From UBA1447 sp964627535 (GTDB taxonomy: Bacteria; Bacillota; Clostridia; Oscillospirales; Acutalibacteraceae), in contig CAZVJW010000002.1 of NCBI GenBank assembly GCA_964627535.1, positions 62,001-126,000 of the forward strand: a stretch of DNA of 64,000 bases. Reading direction: 5' to 3'. Positions 1-9,016 of this stretch are shown one piece after another; position 1 is the first letter of the stretch; each line of letters starts with the position of its first letter. The translations under genes and the position numbers were made by a program. The notes below the pieces were generated by a model. It was not told the origin of the DNA and did no database searches. It was given only the letters and a program-made list of their open reading frames with translations.

Positions 1-679
1 ATGCTCGGAATATATTATTGAATTAGCGAAAAAATATGAAGTTCCTGTAATAAGAACATCGGATACTACATCAAGTTGTATGTCAACAATTATTGCATAT
101 TTAGGTGTCGAACTTGCGAAACGCATTACCCGTCACGGAGTCCTTGTCGAAGTCAGCGGTGAGGGTGTTCTGATTTTAGGAGACAGCGGTGTTGGTAAAA
201 GTGAAACGGCACTTGAACTTATAAAAAGAGGCCATAGATTAATAGCCGATGATGCTGTTGAGATTCGAAGAGTATCAGCGCGGACTTTAGTCGGTTCCGC
301 TCCTGATAATATACGTCATTTCATTGAGCTTAGAGGTGTTGGTGTTATTAATGCTCGAAGGATATTTGGTATGGGCGCAGTTAAAATGACAGAAAAAATC
401 GACATGGTGGTACAACTTGAACTTTGGAATAATGATAAAGTATATGATCGTATGGGACTTGACAATGAATATACAGATATTCTTGGAATCAAAGTACCTA
501 TGGTAGTTGTTCCGGTAAAACCTGGCCGAAACCTTTCAATTATTGTTGAAGCTGCTGCAATGAATAATAGACAAAAAAAGATGGGATATAATGCCGCTAG
601 AGAACTATTGCACAATCTTGGTATGACAAATGAAATCGTTCCCGAGGAAAAGGAGCTTGAGGTTTGGCATACTTTTTAA
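1..679 (+). CDS. hprK: HPr kinase/phosphorylase (5' end outside window)
   Basis: The frame is open from the first bases, so the gene starts upstream of the window and about 225 C-terminal residues are seen. HprK phosphorylates and dephosphorylates Ser46 of HPr, the PTS phosphocarrier that drives carbon catabolite control in Firmicutes. The visible part has the P-loop GDSGVGKS, the downstream DD pair (LIADDAVEI) and the family signature RGVGVINARRIFGMGAV. The next gene is a glucokinase, which fits a role in sugar control. The identification is firm; only the N-terminal domain is missing, by truncation at the window edge. Confidence 0.96.
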   Translation, partial: CSEYIIELAKKYEVPVIRTSDTTSSCMSTIIAYLGVELAKRITRHGVLVEVSGEGVLILGDSGVGKSETALELIKRGHRLIADDAVEIRRVSARTLVGSAPDNIRHFIELRGVGVINARRIFGMGAVKMTEKIDMVVQLELWNNDKVYDRMGLDNEYTDILGIKVPMVVVPVKPGRNLSIIVEAAAMNNRQKKMGYNAARELLHNLGMTNEIVPEEKELEVWHTF

Positions 680-712
680 ATTTGTTTATTTTATAATATT
701 TGGAGGTAAAAA

Positions 713-1660
713 ATGTATAGAATTGGTGTGGATTTAGGTGGAACTAATATAGCTGTTGGTGTTGTTAATGACGAATTAAAAATTATTGGCAGAGGCAAAC
801 TTAAAACGAATATACCGCGAGATGCAAAAGAAATATTTGATGATATTGCAAAAGCGGTACAAGTTGCATCTGCAGATGCTGGAATTAAAATTGAGGAAGT
901 ATCTTCTGTCGGTGTTGGTACACCGGGTTCGGTTAATAAGGCAACTGGAAATATTGAATTTGCCAATAATCTTAATTTTAATAATGTGCCTGCTAAAGAA
1001 ATGCTTGAGAATAGAATTGGAAGACCTGTATATTTAGACAATGATGCTAATTGTGCTGCTTTAGGCGAAGCTGTTGCGGGCGTTGGCAAGGGTGTTTCAA
1101 GCTTTGTTGCAATAACACTTGGCACAGGTGTCGGAAGCGGTATTATAATCAATGGGAAAATAGTAAGCGGTATAAATTATGCGGCAGGGGAAATGGGGCA
1201 TATGGTTATTTCTTTAGATGGTGAACAATGCAATTGTGGACGTAGAGGCTGTTGGGAGAGATATGCTTCTGCAAACGCACTGATTGCCCAGACCAAAGAT
1301 GCTATGAGATATAATCAAGATAGCATAATGTGGCAGATAGTAAAAGATAATATTGATGAAGTTTCCGGACGTACAGCATTTGAGGCACTTCGTCAAGGCG
1401 ATTCCACCGCAAAGGAAGTGGTTTCAAAATATATATATTATGTTTCAACCGGAATAATTAATATAATAAATGCATTGCAACCCGAAATAATCTGTATTGG
1501 AGGCGGAATAGGTCACGAAGGTGAAAATCTGTTGGAACCAATCAGAAAGCATGTTGAACGCGAACGTTACAGTATTTATGCAACCAAACAAACGCAAGTT
1601 TGCTCCGCTGTTCTTGGAAATGACGCTGGAATAATAGGTGCTGCGCTTTTGGATTACTAA
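713..1660 (+). CDS. glcK: ROK-family glucokinase
   Basis: A 315-residue ROK kinase that would phosphorylate glucose with ATP in the cytoplasm. The N-terminus has the phosphate-binding motif DLGGTN. LDNDANCAALGE carries the catalytic Asp, and GHM followed by CNCGRRGC is the ROK zinc-binding signature. TGVGSGI and the C-terminal GGGIG are the second nucleotide-binding elements. The start has a good GGAGG site at about 702. It lies 33 bp after hprK and is probably co-transcribed. ROK members also include N-acetylmannosamine kinases and repressors; there is no HTH here and the length fits Firmicute glucokinase. Confidence 0.9.
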   Translation: MYRIGVDLGGTNIAVGVVNDELKIIGRGKLKTNIPRDAKEIFDDIAKAVQVASADAGIKIEEVSSVGVGTPGSVNKATGNIEFANNLNFNNVPAKEMLENRIGRPVYLDNDANCAALGEAVAGVGKGVSSFVAITLGTGVGSGIIINGKIVSGINYAAGEMGHMVISLDGEQCNCGRRGCWERYASANALIAQTKDAMRYNQDSIMWQIVKDNIDEVSGRTAFEALRQGDSTAKEVVSKYIYYVSTGIINIINALQPEIICIGGGIGHEGENLLEPIRKHVERERYSIYATKQTQVCSAVLGNDAGIIGAALLDY

Positions 1661-1702
1661 TTGTAAATACTGAAATTAATTTATTATTTATTTGGAGGAA
1701 TA

Positions 1703-2623
1703 ATGACCGCAATTGATGAAATTATAACTGCTGCTGCAGGCCTTGGATGCGCTGCTTCCAAGGCTGTGCCAATGAGCGAACATACAAGTTTCAAAATTGG
1801 CGGCACTGCAGATTTAGTTGTTAGACCTAATTCCGACAAAAATGCTGCTCTTATTCTTAAAAAATGCCATCTTTTAGAACTTAGTGCTATTATTTTAGGA
1901 AATGGCAGTAATGTACTTGTTTCAGATGAAGGCATTAGAGGTGTTGTTATACTAACATCTGATATTTCATACTGTAAAATAAATAGTGATGGAATAATAG
2001 AATGCGGGTCAGGTGTAAATTTATCGCATTTATGCAATTTTGCACTTGAAAATAGTTTATCAGGGCTTGAATTTGCATATGGAATTCCGGGAAGCACCGG
2101 AGGAGCAGCATTTATGAATGCCGGAGCCTTTAATGGTGAAATGAAGGATGTCTTACTTTCGTGCAACCATATTTCGAAAGATTATAATATTGGGACCCTT
2201 GCTGGAAGCGAACTTGAGTTAGGCTATCGTGAAAGTGCATATTCTCATAATGGTTATTTTATTACAGCGCTGTATATAAGATTAACTAAAGATAATCCAA
2301 AAGATATTAAAAACAGGATGGCTGACAATTTCAATAAGCGGTTAAAAATGCATCCGCTGGATTTTCCAAATGCCGGCAGCGTTTTTAAAAGGCCACATGA
2401 TAATTATGCTGGTAAACTTATTCAAAACTGTGGTTTAATGGGGAAAAGTGTTGGCGGAGCTATGATCAGTAATAAACATGCAGGATTTATTATAAATACC
2501 GGGGGAGCTACTGCAAAGGATGTTCTTACACTTATTGAAATCGTAAAAGATACTGTTTTTAAAGAGATGGGAATCGTATTGGAAACTGAAATAAAATTTG
2601 TACAGAGTTTAGCTGTTAATTAG
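1703..2623 (+). CDS. murB: UDP-N-acetylenolpyruvoylglucosamine reductase
   Basis: A 306-residue FAD enzyme that reduces UDP-GlcNAc-enolpyruvate to UDP-MurNAc, the second committed step of peptidoglycan precursor synthesis. HTSFKIGG and ILGNGSNVLVSDEG are FAD-binding motifs. YGIPGSTGGAAFMNAGAF is the classic MurB loop, followed by GYRES and PNAGSVFKRP with its active-site serine. The length matches type IIa MurB without an inserted domain. A GGAGG site sits just before the ATG. It follows glcK and precedes rapZ and whiA, a common Firmicute order. Confidence 0.96.
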   Translation: MTAIDEIITAAAGLGCAASKAVPMSEHTSFKIGGTADLVVRPNSDKNAALILKKCHLLELSAIILGNGSNVLVSDEGIRGVVILTSDISYCKINSDGIIECGSGVNLSHLCNFALENSLSGLEFAYGIPGSTGGAAFMNAGAFNGEMKDVLLSCNHISKDYNIGTLAGSELELGYRESAYSHNGYFITALYIRLTKDNPKDIKNRMADNFNKRLKMHPLDFPNAGSVFKRPHDNYAGKLIQNCGLMGKSVGGAMISNKHAGFIINTGGATAKDVLTLIEIVKDTVFKEMGIVLETEIKFVQSLAVN

Positions 2624-2635
2624 GAGGCAACAATA

Positions 2636-3493
2636 ATGGAACTTGTAATAATTACAGGCCTTTCAGGTGCCGGTAAATCAAGAGCTGTTGATGCCTTAGA
2701 GGATATCGGGTTTTTCTGCGCTGACAATATGCCGCCAAAACTCATACCTACCTTTGTTCAACTTGTTCTTGATTCCAAAGAAATCAGGGAACGGGTTGCG
2801 GTTGTTACGGACATTAGAGTCGGCGGTTCATTTAAAGATTTATTCAATGCGCTTGAAGATCTTAAGAAAATTGATTGCCAATACAAAATTCTTTTTTTTG
2901 ATGCTAATAATGATGTTTTGCTCAGGCGTTATAAAGAAACACGCCGTAAGCATCCGCTCATCGATGAATATAATGGATCGCTGATAGATGCAATTGAGGC
3001 TGAACGCATAATATTGCAGCCAGCAAGACAAATTGCGGATTTTATAATCGATAGTTCGAATTTATCGGCTACTGAATGTAAAGATAGAATATCAGGTATG
3101 TTCCTTGATAACCCTACAAAATCTATGAGCATCCACTGCATTTCTTTTGGATATAAGCACGGAATTCCAAGTGATTCGGATTTAGTGTTTGATGTCCGCT
3201 GTCTTCCAAATCCATTTTATATTAATAATCTTAAAGAACACACTGGTATTGAAAAACCGGTTATTGATTATGTTATGAAGTGGGAACAGGCAAAAGTACT
3301 GATTCTTAAATTATATGATTTAATCGATTATCTCGTACCGCTGTACCGTGCTGAAGGTAAAAGCCAACTGGTAATTTCTATTGGCTGTACAGGAGGCCGG
3401 CATAGATCGGTGGTGTTCGCAGAATTAATCAGAGCGCATTTAAGTAAAGAAGGGTTACTGCTCAGCATAAATCATAGAGATATAAAGAAATAA
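2636..3493 (+). CDS. rapZ: RapZ/YvcJ P-loop nucleotide-binding protein
   Basis: A 285-residue RapZ (YvcJ) family protein. In enterobacteria RapZ is an RNase E adaptor controlling GlmZ; in Firmicutes YvcJ is a nucleotide-binding protein of less clear role. The Walker A motif is GLSGAGKS at residues 6-13. The C-terminal domain has the family motif SIGCTGGRHRSV near residue 248. It sits 12 bp after murB and 1 bp before whiA. The usual partner yvcK, often found between rapZ and whiA, is absent here. Confidence 0.94.
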   Translation: MELVIITGLSGAGKSRAVDALEDIGFFCADNMPPKLIPTFVQLVLDSKEIRERVAVVTDIRVGGSFKDLFNALEDLKKIDCQYKILFFDANNDVLLRRYKETRRKHPLIDEYNGSLIDAIEAERIILQPARQIADFIIDSSNLSATECKDRISGMFLDNPTKSMSIHCISFGYKHGIPSDSDLVFDVRCLPNPFYINNLKEHTGIEKPVIDYVMKWEQAKVLILKLYDLIDYLVPLYRAEGKSQLVISIGCTGGRHRSVVFAELIRAHLSKEGLLLSINHRDIKK

Positions 3494-3494
3494 G

Positions 3495-4400
3495 GTGAAA
3501 ATAATATCTTTTTCCTCGAGGGTCAAGGACGAAATCTTTTCGGAACAAATATTGTCACCATGCTGTATAAAAGCGCAAGCCTACGGGCTTGTTCTTTTTG
3601 GCAGAACTTTTTCTTATCGCTCTGTATCTATTTCAACAGAGCATAAACCGACAGCTTTACTATATAGTGAGTACATTCATTCTTTGACGGACATAATTCC
3701 GCAAATAGAAATAAATACAAATAAAAAAAACAATGTAAAAATAAAAACTTCCTCTGAACGAATTCGTTTACTTGCATACTTTGGACACTCTCAAAACGAT
3801 ATTACTCTTCGTGTTAATAGAGCAAATATTTCCGGCGATTGTTGTTTCGGTGCTTTCATCAGAGGCGCATTTCTTTCTTGCGGAACAGTAACCTCTCCGG
3901 AAAAAAACTATCATCTTGAATTCGTTTTGCCTCATTTAAAGATTTGCCTCGACATGATTAAATTATTTGATGAATTAAACCTGAAGCCAAAATATGTTAT
4001 CCGAAAAGGAAGTTATATAGTTTATTTTAAAGATAGTGAAAGTATTGAAGATATTTTAACAATTATGGGCGCTACAAAATCCTCTCTTGAACTTATGGGA
4101 ATAAAAATGCAAAAGAGTATGAGGAATACGGTTAACCGAAAGGTTAATTTTGAAGTTGCAAACCTTTCAAGAACCGTTGAGGCATCTAGAATGCAAACTG
4201 ACGCAATAAATCGAATAGATTCACAGATTGGATTAAATTCCCTACCAAAACAACTGCTTGAAATTGCTGTCTTAAGGCGTGACAATCCCGAAATAAGTCT
4301 TAAAGACCTTGGTGAGCAATTAGAAAAGCCGATTTCCCGCTCGGGTATTAACCATAGGTTAAAGAAAATTATTGATATAGCTGAAGGATTGAATGAGTAA
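3495..4400 (+). CDS. whiA: DNA-binding protein WhiA
   Basis: A 301-residue WhiA protein, with an N-terminal LAGLIDADG-like homing-endonuclease fold and a C-terminal helix-turn-helix (ISLKDLGEQLEKPISRSGINHRLKKI). It acts in sporulation or division control in Actinobacteria, and in chromosome segregation and growth in Bacillus. The start is GTG, one base after the rapZ stop, so translation is probably coupled. The gene overlaps the next start (dnaE) by 8 bp. The family call rests on the N-terminal SFSSRVKDEIF and the C-terminal HTH. Confidence 0.93.
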   Translation: MKIISFSSRVKDEIFSEQILSPCCIKAQAYGLVLFGRTFSYRSVSISTEHKPTALLYSEYIHSLTDIIPQIEINTNKKNNVKIKTSSERIRLLAYFGHSQNDITLRVNRANISGDCCFGAFIRGAFLSCGTVTSPEKNYHLEFVLPHLKICLDMIKLFDELNLKPKYVIRKGSYIVYFKDSESIEDILTIMGATKSSLELMGIKMQKSMRNTVNRKVNFEVANLSRTVEASRMQTDAINRIDSQIGLNSLPKQLLEIAVLRRDNPEISLKDLGEQLEKPISRSGINHRLKKIIDIAEGLNE

Positions 4401-7400
4401 TATGCCTTTTTCACACTTACATTTACATACGGAATACAGCTTACTTGACGGAGCGTGCCGTATTGAACCGCTTCTTGAAAGAGCAATTCAACTCGGGCAA
4501 AATTCAATTGCTATAACCGACCATGGCGCAATGTATGGGGTTATAGATTTTCATAAGGCCGCAAAAAAGAAAGGTATAAAGCCGATTATAGGCTGCGAGG
4601 TTTATGTTGCTGCCCGAACACGTCATGACAAAGTTCATTCCTTAGATAATGAAAGAAGTCATTTAATTTTATTATGCGAAAATAATATCGGTTACCAGAA
4701 TTTAATTGCTATGGTTTCGGAAGCGTGGACAACAGGATTTTATACAAAACCTCGAATTGATCATGAGCTTTTGGTGAAACATCATAATGGCCTAATTGCT
4801 TTGTCAGCTTGCCTTGCCGGCGAAGTAGCCAGAGCATTGCTGCGAGATGAATATGAGGAAGCAAAACGGATTGCGTGTTGGTATAATGGCGTTTTTGGTC
4901 AAAACAATTACTTTCTTGAAATTCAAAATCACGGGTTGCGGGAACAACTTAAAATCAATCCATTGCTTCTTCAGCTTTCGGAGGAAACCGGCATACCATT
5001 AGTCGCGACAAATGATACCCATTATGTATTCAAAGAAGATTCGCGAATCCAACAAGTGCTTATCTGCATTCAGACCAATCACGTTATTGGCGAAAGCACA
5101 GGATTTGAATTTGAAACTGAGGAATTCTATTTAAAAAGCGAAGAAGAAATGCTATCATCTTTTCCCGAATGCCCTCAAGCAATTGAAATTACAACCAAGA
5201 TTGCAGAGCGATGTAAGGTCGATTTTGAGTTTGGCAATACAAAACTACCTCATTTTGAGGTTCCACAAAATTATGGACACTTCGAATGGTTCAGCACCCT
5301 GTGCTATAATGGGTTGAAAGAACGATATGGTATTGATCTTCCCGTTGAATATAAAGATCGTTTAAATTATGAGCTTGACATTATTAACCGTATGGGTTAT
5401 GTTGATTATTATTTAATTGTTCATGACTTTATTCATTATGCGAAAAGCAAGGGTATACCTGTGGGTCCAGGACGCGGTTCGGGCGCAGGAAGCATATGCG
5501 CTTACGCAATTGGGATCACAGGGATTGATCCTATGAAATATAACCTCCTTTTTGAACGATTTCTTAATCCTGAACGCGTTAGCATGCCTGACTTTGACAT
5601 TGATTTTTGTTATGAACGCCGCTCCGAAGTAATTGAATATGTGATAAAAAAATATGGGGCGGATCATGTTGCACAAATCATAACATTTGGAACGATGGCT
5701 GCAAAGGCCGCGATTAGAGATGTTGGCAGAGCTCTCGGTATTGCTTATTCAACTGTTGATATAGTTGCAAAACAAATACCGAATGAACTTAACATAACAA
5801 TTGATAAGGCTCTGTTAAAATCTGAAGAGTTTAAAAAGCAATATGAGAGTAACGATGAAATAAAAAATCTTATTGATACAGCAAGAAAAGTCGAGGGTAT
5901 GCCGAGACATGCTTCTACGCATGCAGCCGGAGTTGTTATAACCAGAGATCCGGTTTATTCATATGTACCGCTCGCAAAAAACGATGAAGCCATTGTAACA
6001 CAGTTTACTATGACAACTATTGAAGAGCTCGGACTTCTTAAAATGGACTTTTTAGGGCTTCGGACGCTTACGGTTATTGACGGCGCTCAAAAAATGATTA
6101 GAAAACATACACCTGATTTTGATATAGAAAAAATTTCTCTTTCAGAAGAGTGTATTTACAAAATGCTTTCTAAAGGTTTAACAGAGGGAGTTTTTCAATT
6201 TGAGTCGGCAGGAATGAGAGCTGTTCTTATGGGTCTTTGCCCAATCAATCTTGAAGATTTAATTGCTGTTATTTCTCTTTATAGACCCGGACCGATGGAA
6301 TCAATACCTACCTACATCGAAAACAGACATCACCCGGATAAAATAACCTATAAAACACAGGATTTAAAGAGTATATTGGATGTGACGAACGGTTGTATTA
6401 TATATCAAGAACAGGTTATGGAAATTTTTCGTGAGTTGGCCGGTTATTCCTATGGCAGAGCCGATATAGTCCGCCGCGCAATGTCAAAGAAAAAACACGA
6501 TGTAATGGAAAAGGAACGTAAAATCTTTATATATGGAATGATTAATGACAACGGAACGGTTGAATGTGAGGGGGCAGTTAAGAGGGGGGTAAATGAGCAA
6601 ACAGCAAACAAGATTTTTGATGATATGTCATCCTTTGCTTCTTATGCGTTCCCAAAAGCCCATGCTGCCGCTTACGCACTTATTTCATATCAAACCGCTT
6701 GGCTTAAGTGTTTCTATCCCTGTGAATATATGGCTGCCCTCTTGAGCAGTGTGCTTGATAACGCTGTAAAAATTTCCACCTATATTGCTGAATGTAATAG
6801 AATAAATATCAAGGTTTTACCTCCAAGTGTAACAGAAAGCCTTGAAGGTTTTACGGTTATAAATGAAAATATTCGTTTTGGTTTACTTGCAGTTAAGAAT
6901 TTGGGCAGAAATTTTATCCATGAAATTATATCCGAACGTGAAAGCCATGGCAGATTTCATTCATTTTATTCGTTTTGCATACGATTGTATGGTAAGGAAT
7001 TAAACAGGCGTGCGGTTGAAAGTTTAATAAAATGCGGAGCGCTTGACGGACTAAATGCAAACCGAAAACAAATGCTAATAATGCTTCCATCAATATTAAA
7101 TGATTTGGAATCCTCAAAGCATAGAAATATTGTTGGTCAAATAGGCTTTTTTGACATTTCTACTGACTTTTCCAATACTTCAGAACCTGAGTTGCCAAAT
7201 ATCGAAGAGATGCAGCGTGATGAGCTTCTCTCCCTTGAGAAAGAGACAACAGGCATGTATCTATCCGGTCACCCAATGGCGGAATATAATGATGTTGCAA
7301 AAAAGTTAAATTCTGTGCGAACAATAGAGATTATCGAATCAACTGGTGATAGTAACGCAAAGTACGCAGACAATTCTAAGATAATACTTCTTGGTATAAT

Positions 7401-7944
7401 TACATCAGTCAAAAAGAAAATATCAAAAAATAATAATACAATGGCATTTCTAACAGTGGAAGACATTTATGGTTCGATTGAAGTTATTGTCTTTCCGAAA
7501 ATTTATTCTGATTATGCTTTAATGCTTCAAACAGGTCGAATTGTACAAATCTTCGGAAGGCTAAGTGTTCGTGAAGATGAGGATACAAAGATAATTTGCG
7601 AACAAATTGAGGCCTGCCCTTTGAAGGAAGAAGTACAGGCTGAAGCCAAATTATTAAACAATAATGAAACCAACAATTCCGAAATAACGAATATAAATTG
7701 CCTTAGTTCAAATAATCAGAGAGAGGGTCTTTATTTACGTGTTAAATCGGAAGGATGCAAAGAGCAAATTCTTTCTCAACGTGTTTTGGATGTTTTCTCA
7801 GGAACGGTTCCCCTTTACTATTATTATATAAATACGAATGAATATGTTTTGCTTCCGGAAACAAAGTGGGTTGATGTAAATGATATTATGTTAAGTGAGC
7901 TGAGTAAAATACTTGGCGAAGAAAATGTCGTAACCAGATTATGA
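4393..7944 (+). CDS. dnaE: DNA polymerase III alpha subunit (DnaE type)
   Basis: An 1183-residue replicative polymerase subunit. An N-terminal PHP domain (HLHTEYSLLDG, ITDHGAMYG, NDTHYV) keeps its metal ligands, so proofreading or phosphatase activity is possible. The polymerase core has GPGRGSGAGS and the catalytic aspartates in PDFDIDFCYERR. It is followed by a helix-hairpin-helix region and an OB domain (ILLGIITSVKKK...FLTVEDIYGSIEVIVFP). The first ATG overlaps the end of whiA; a second ATG three codons on (4402) is an alternative start. It precedes pfkA, the usual Firmicute dnaE-pfkA order. Confidence 0.97.
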   Translation: MSNMPFSHLHLHTEYSLLDGACRIEPLLERAIQLGQNSIAITDHGAMYGVIDFHKAAKKKGIKPIIGCEVYVAARTRHDKVHSLDNERSHLILLCENNIGYQNLIAMVSEAWTTGFYTKPRIDHELLVKHHNGLIALSACLAGEVARALLRDEYEEAKRIACWYNGVFGQNNYFLEIQNHGLREQLKINPLLLQLSEETGIPLVATNDTHYVFKEDSRIQQVLICIQTNHVIGESTGFEFETEEFYLKSEEEMLSSFPECPQAIEITTKIAERCKVDFEFGNTKLPHFEVPQNYGHFEWFSTLCYNGLKERYGIDLPVEYKDRLNYELDIINRMGYVDYYLIVHDFIHYAKSKGIPVGPGRGSGAGSICAYAIGITGIDPMKYNLLFERFLNPERVSMPDFDIDFCYERRSEVIEYVIKKYGADHVAQIITFGTMAAKAAIRDVGRALGIAYSTVDIVAKQIPNELNITIDKALLKSEEFKKQYESNDEIKNLIDTARKVEGMPRHASTHAAGVVITRDPVYSYVPLAKNDEAIVTQFTMTTIEELGLLKMDFLGLRTLTVIDGAQKMIRKHTPDFDIEKISLSEECIYKMLSKGLTEGVFQFESAGMRAVLMGLCPINLEDLIAVISLYRPGPMESIPTYIENRHHPDKITYKTQDLKSILDVTNGCIIYQEQVMEIFRELAGYSYGRADIVRRAMSKKKHDVMEKERKIFIYGMINDNGTVECEGAVKRGVNEQTANKIFDDMSSFASYAFPKAHAAAYALISYQTAWLKCFYPCEYMAALLSSVLDNAVKISTYIAECNRINIKVLPPSVTESLEGFTVINENIRFGLLAVKNLGRNFIHEIISERESHGRFHSFYSFCIRLYGKELNRRAVESLIKCGALDGLNANRKQMLIMLPSILNDLESSKHRNIVGQIGFFDISTDFSNTSEPELPNIEEMQRDELLSLEKETTGMYLSGHPMAEYNDVAKKLNSVRTIEIIESTGDSNAKYADNSKIILLGIITSVKKKISKNNNTMAFLTVEDIYGSIEVIVFPKIYSDYALMLQTGRIVQIFGRLSVREDEDTKIICEQIEACPLKEEVQAEAKLLNNNETNNSEITNINCLSSNNQREGLYLRVKSEGCKEQILSQRVLDVFSGTVPLYYYYINTNEYVLLPETKWVDVNDIMLSELSKILGEENVVTRL

Positions 7945-8053
7945 TGCTTGCTTTTATATGAAATATACTTAAAACCGGTTTGACTTTATGGATATTACGG
8001 TGTATCATATCTCAAGATAATTAATTAAAATGTATTTTCAGGAGGAGTAAGTT

Positions 8054-9016
8054 TTGAAGACAATTGGTGTTTTAACAAGTGGCGGAGATGCACCCGGCAT
8101 GAATGCTGCTATCCGCGCTGTCGTACGTACCGGATGCGAAAATGGTATGAATGTTTATGGCATCAGGCGAGGATATGCGGGTTTAATGAGCGGCGATATG
8201 GAGTTAATGTCGCTTCGCAGTGTTTCCGACATTATTCATAGGGGAGGCACGATGCTTTATTCTGCAAGAAGCCCGGAGTTTAAAAGCGAGGAAGGAATGC
8301 AGAAAGCTATTGATGTTTGCCATGAGAGAGGTGTTGAAGGTATCGTAGTTATAGGTGGAGATGGCTCCTTTAAGGGCGCTCGCGACTTATCATTGCGTGG
8401 TATTCCTTGCGTAGGAATACCGGGGACCATTGATAACGATATTGCCTGCTGCGATTACACAATTGGGTATGATACCTGTATGAATACCATTATGGAGATG
8501 GTCGACAGGGTTAGGGACACCACAGAATCACACGACCGTTGCAGCGTTGTTGAAGTCATGGGCCGCTCTGCAGGTTATCTTGCACTTAATTCAGGAATTG
8601 CTGTGGGGGCAACCTCAATTCTTGTCCCTGAGCTCAACTATGATATTGGACGTGACATTATTGATAGAATGCGCCGAACTCAGAAAACAGGGAAAAGGCA
8701 CTTTATTATTATCGTTGCTGAGGGAATTGGCGGAGTTGAAGAACTGGCACGTCGAATTGAGAAAGAAACCGGCGTTGAGTCACGTGCGGTTATTCTCGGC
8801 CATGTTCAGCGTGGCGGTTCACCCACAGTAAGGGACAGAGTTGTAGCCAGCCAAATGGGAAACAAAGCGGTAAAGCTCATAATGCAAGGTGTTGGCAATC
8901 GGGTTGTTGCCATGCAGAAAGAAGAAATAGTGGATTATAACATATTTGATGCATTAGAAATGAAAAAGACAATTGATAAAGAATTATATAGCATAGCTCA
9001 TGAGATTTCTATATAA
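8054..9016 (+). CDS. pfkA: ATP-dependent 6-phosphofructokinase
   Basis: A 320-residue tetrameric glycolytic enzyme that phosphorylates fructose-6-phosphate. Visible motifs are TSGGDAPGMNAAIRA (ATP site), GGDGSFKGA, the catalytic loop GIPGTIDNDI with the base Asp, the substrate site EVMGRSAGYLA, and GHVQRGGSPT. The GGDGS signature marks the ATP-dependent type rather than the pyrophosphate type. The start is TTG behind AGGAGG. Its stop overlaps the ATG of pcrA by one base. Expression is probably tied to dnaE and pcrA. Confidence 0.97.
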   Translation: MKTIGVLTSGGDAPGMNAAIRAVVRTGCENGMNVYGIRRGYAGLMSGDMELMSLRSVSDIIHRGGTMLYSARSPEFKSEEGMQKAIDVCHERGVEGIVVIGGDGSFKGARDLSLRGIPCVGIPGTIDNDIACCDYTIGYDTCMNTIMEMVDRVRDTTESHDRCSVVEVMGRSAGYLALNSGIAVGATSILVPELNYDIGRDIIDRMRRTQKTGKRHFIIIVAEGIGGVEELARRIEKETGVESRAVILGHVQRGGSPTVRDRVVASQMGNKAVKLIMQGVGNRVVAMQKEEIVDYNIFDALEMKKTIDKELYSIAHEISI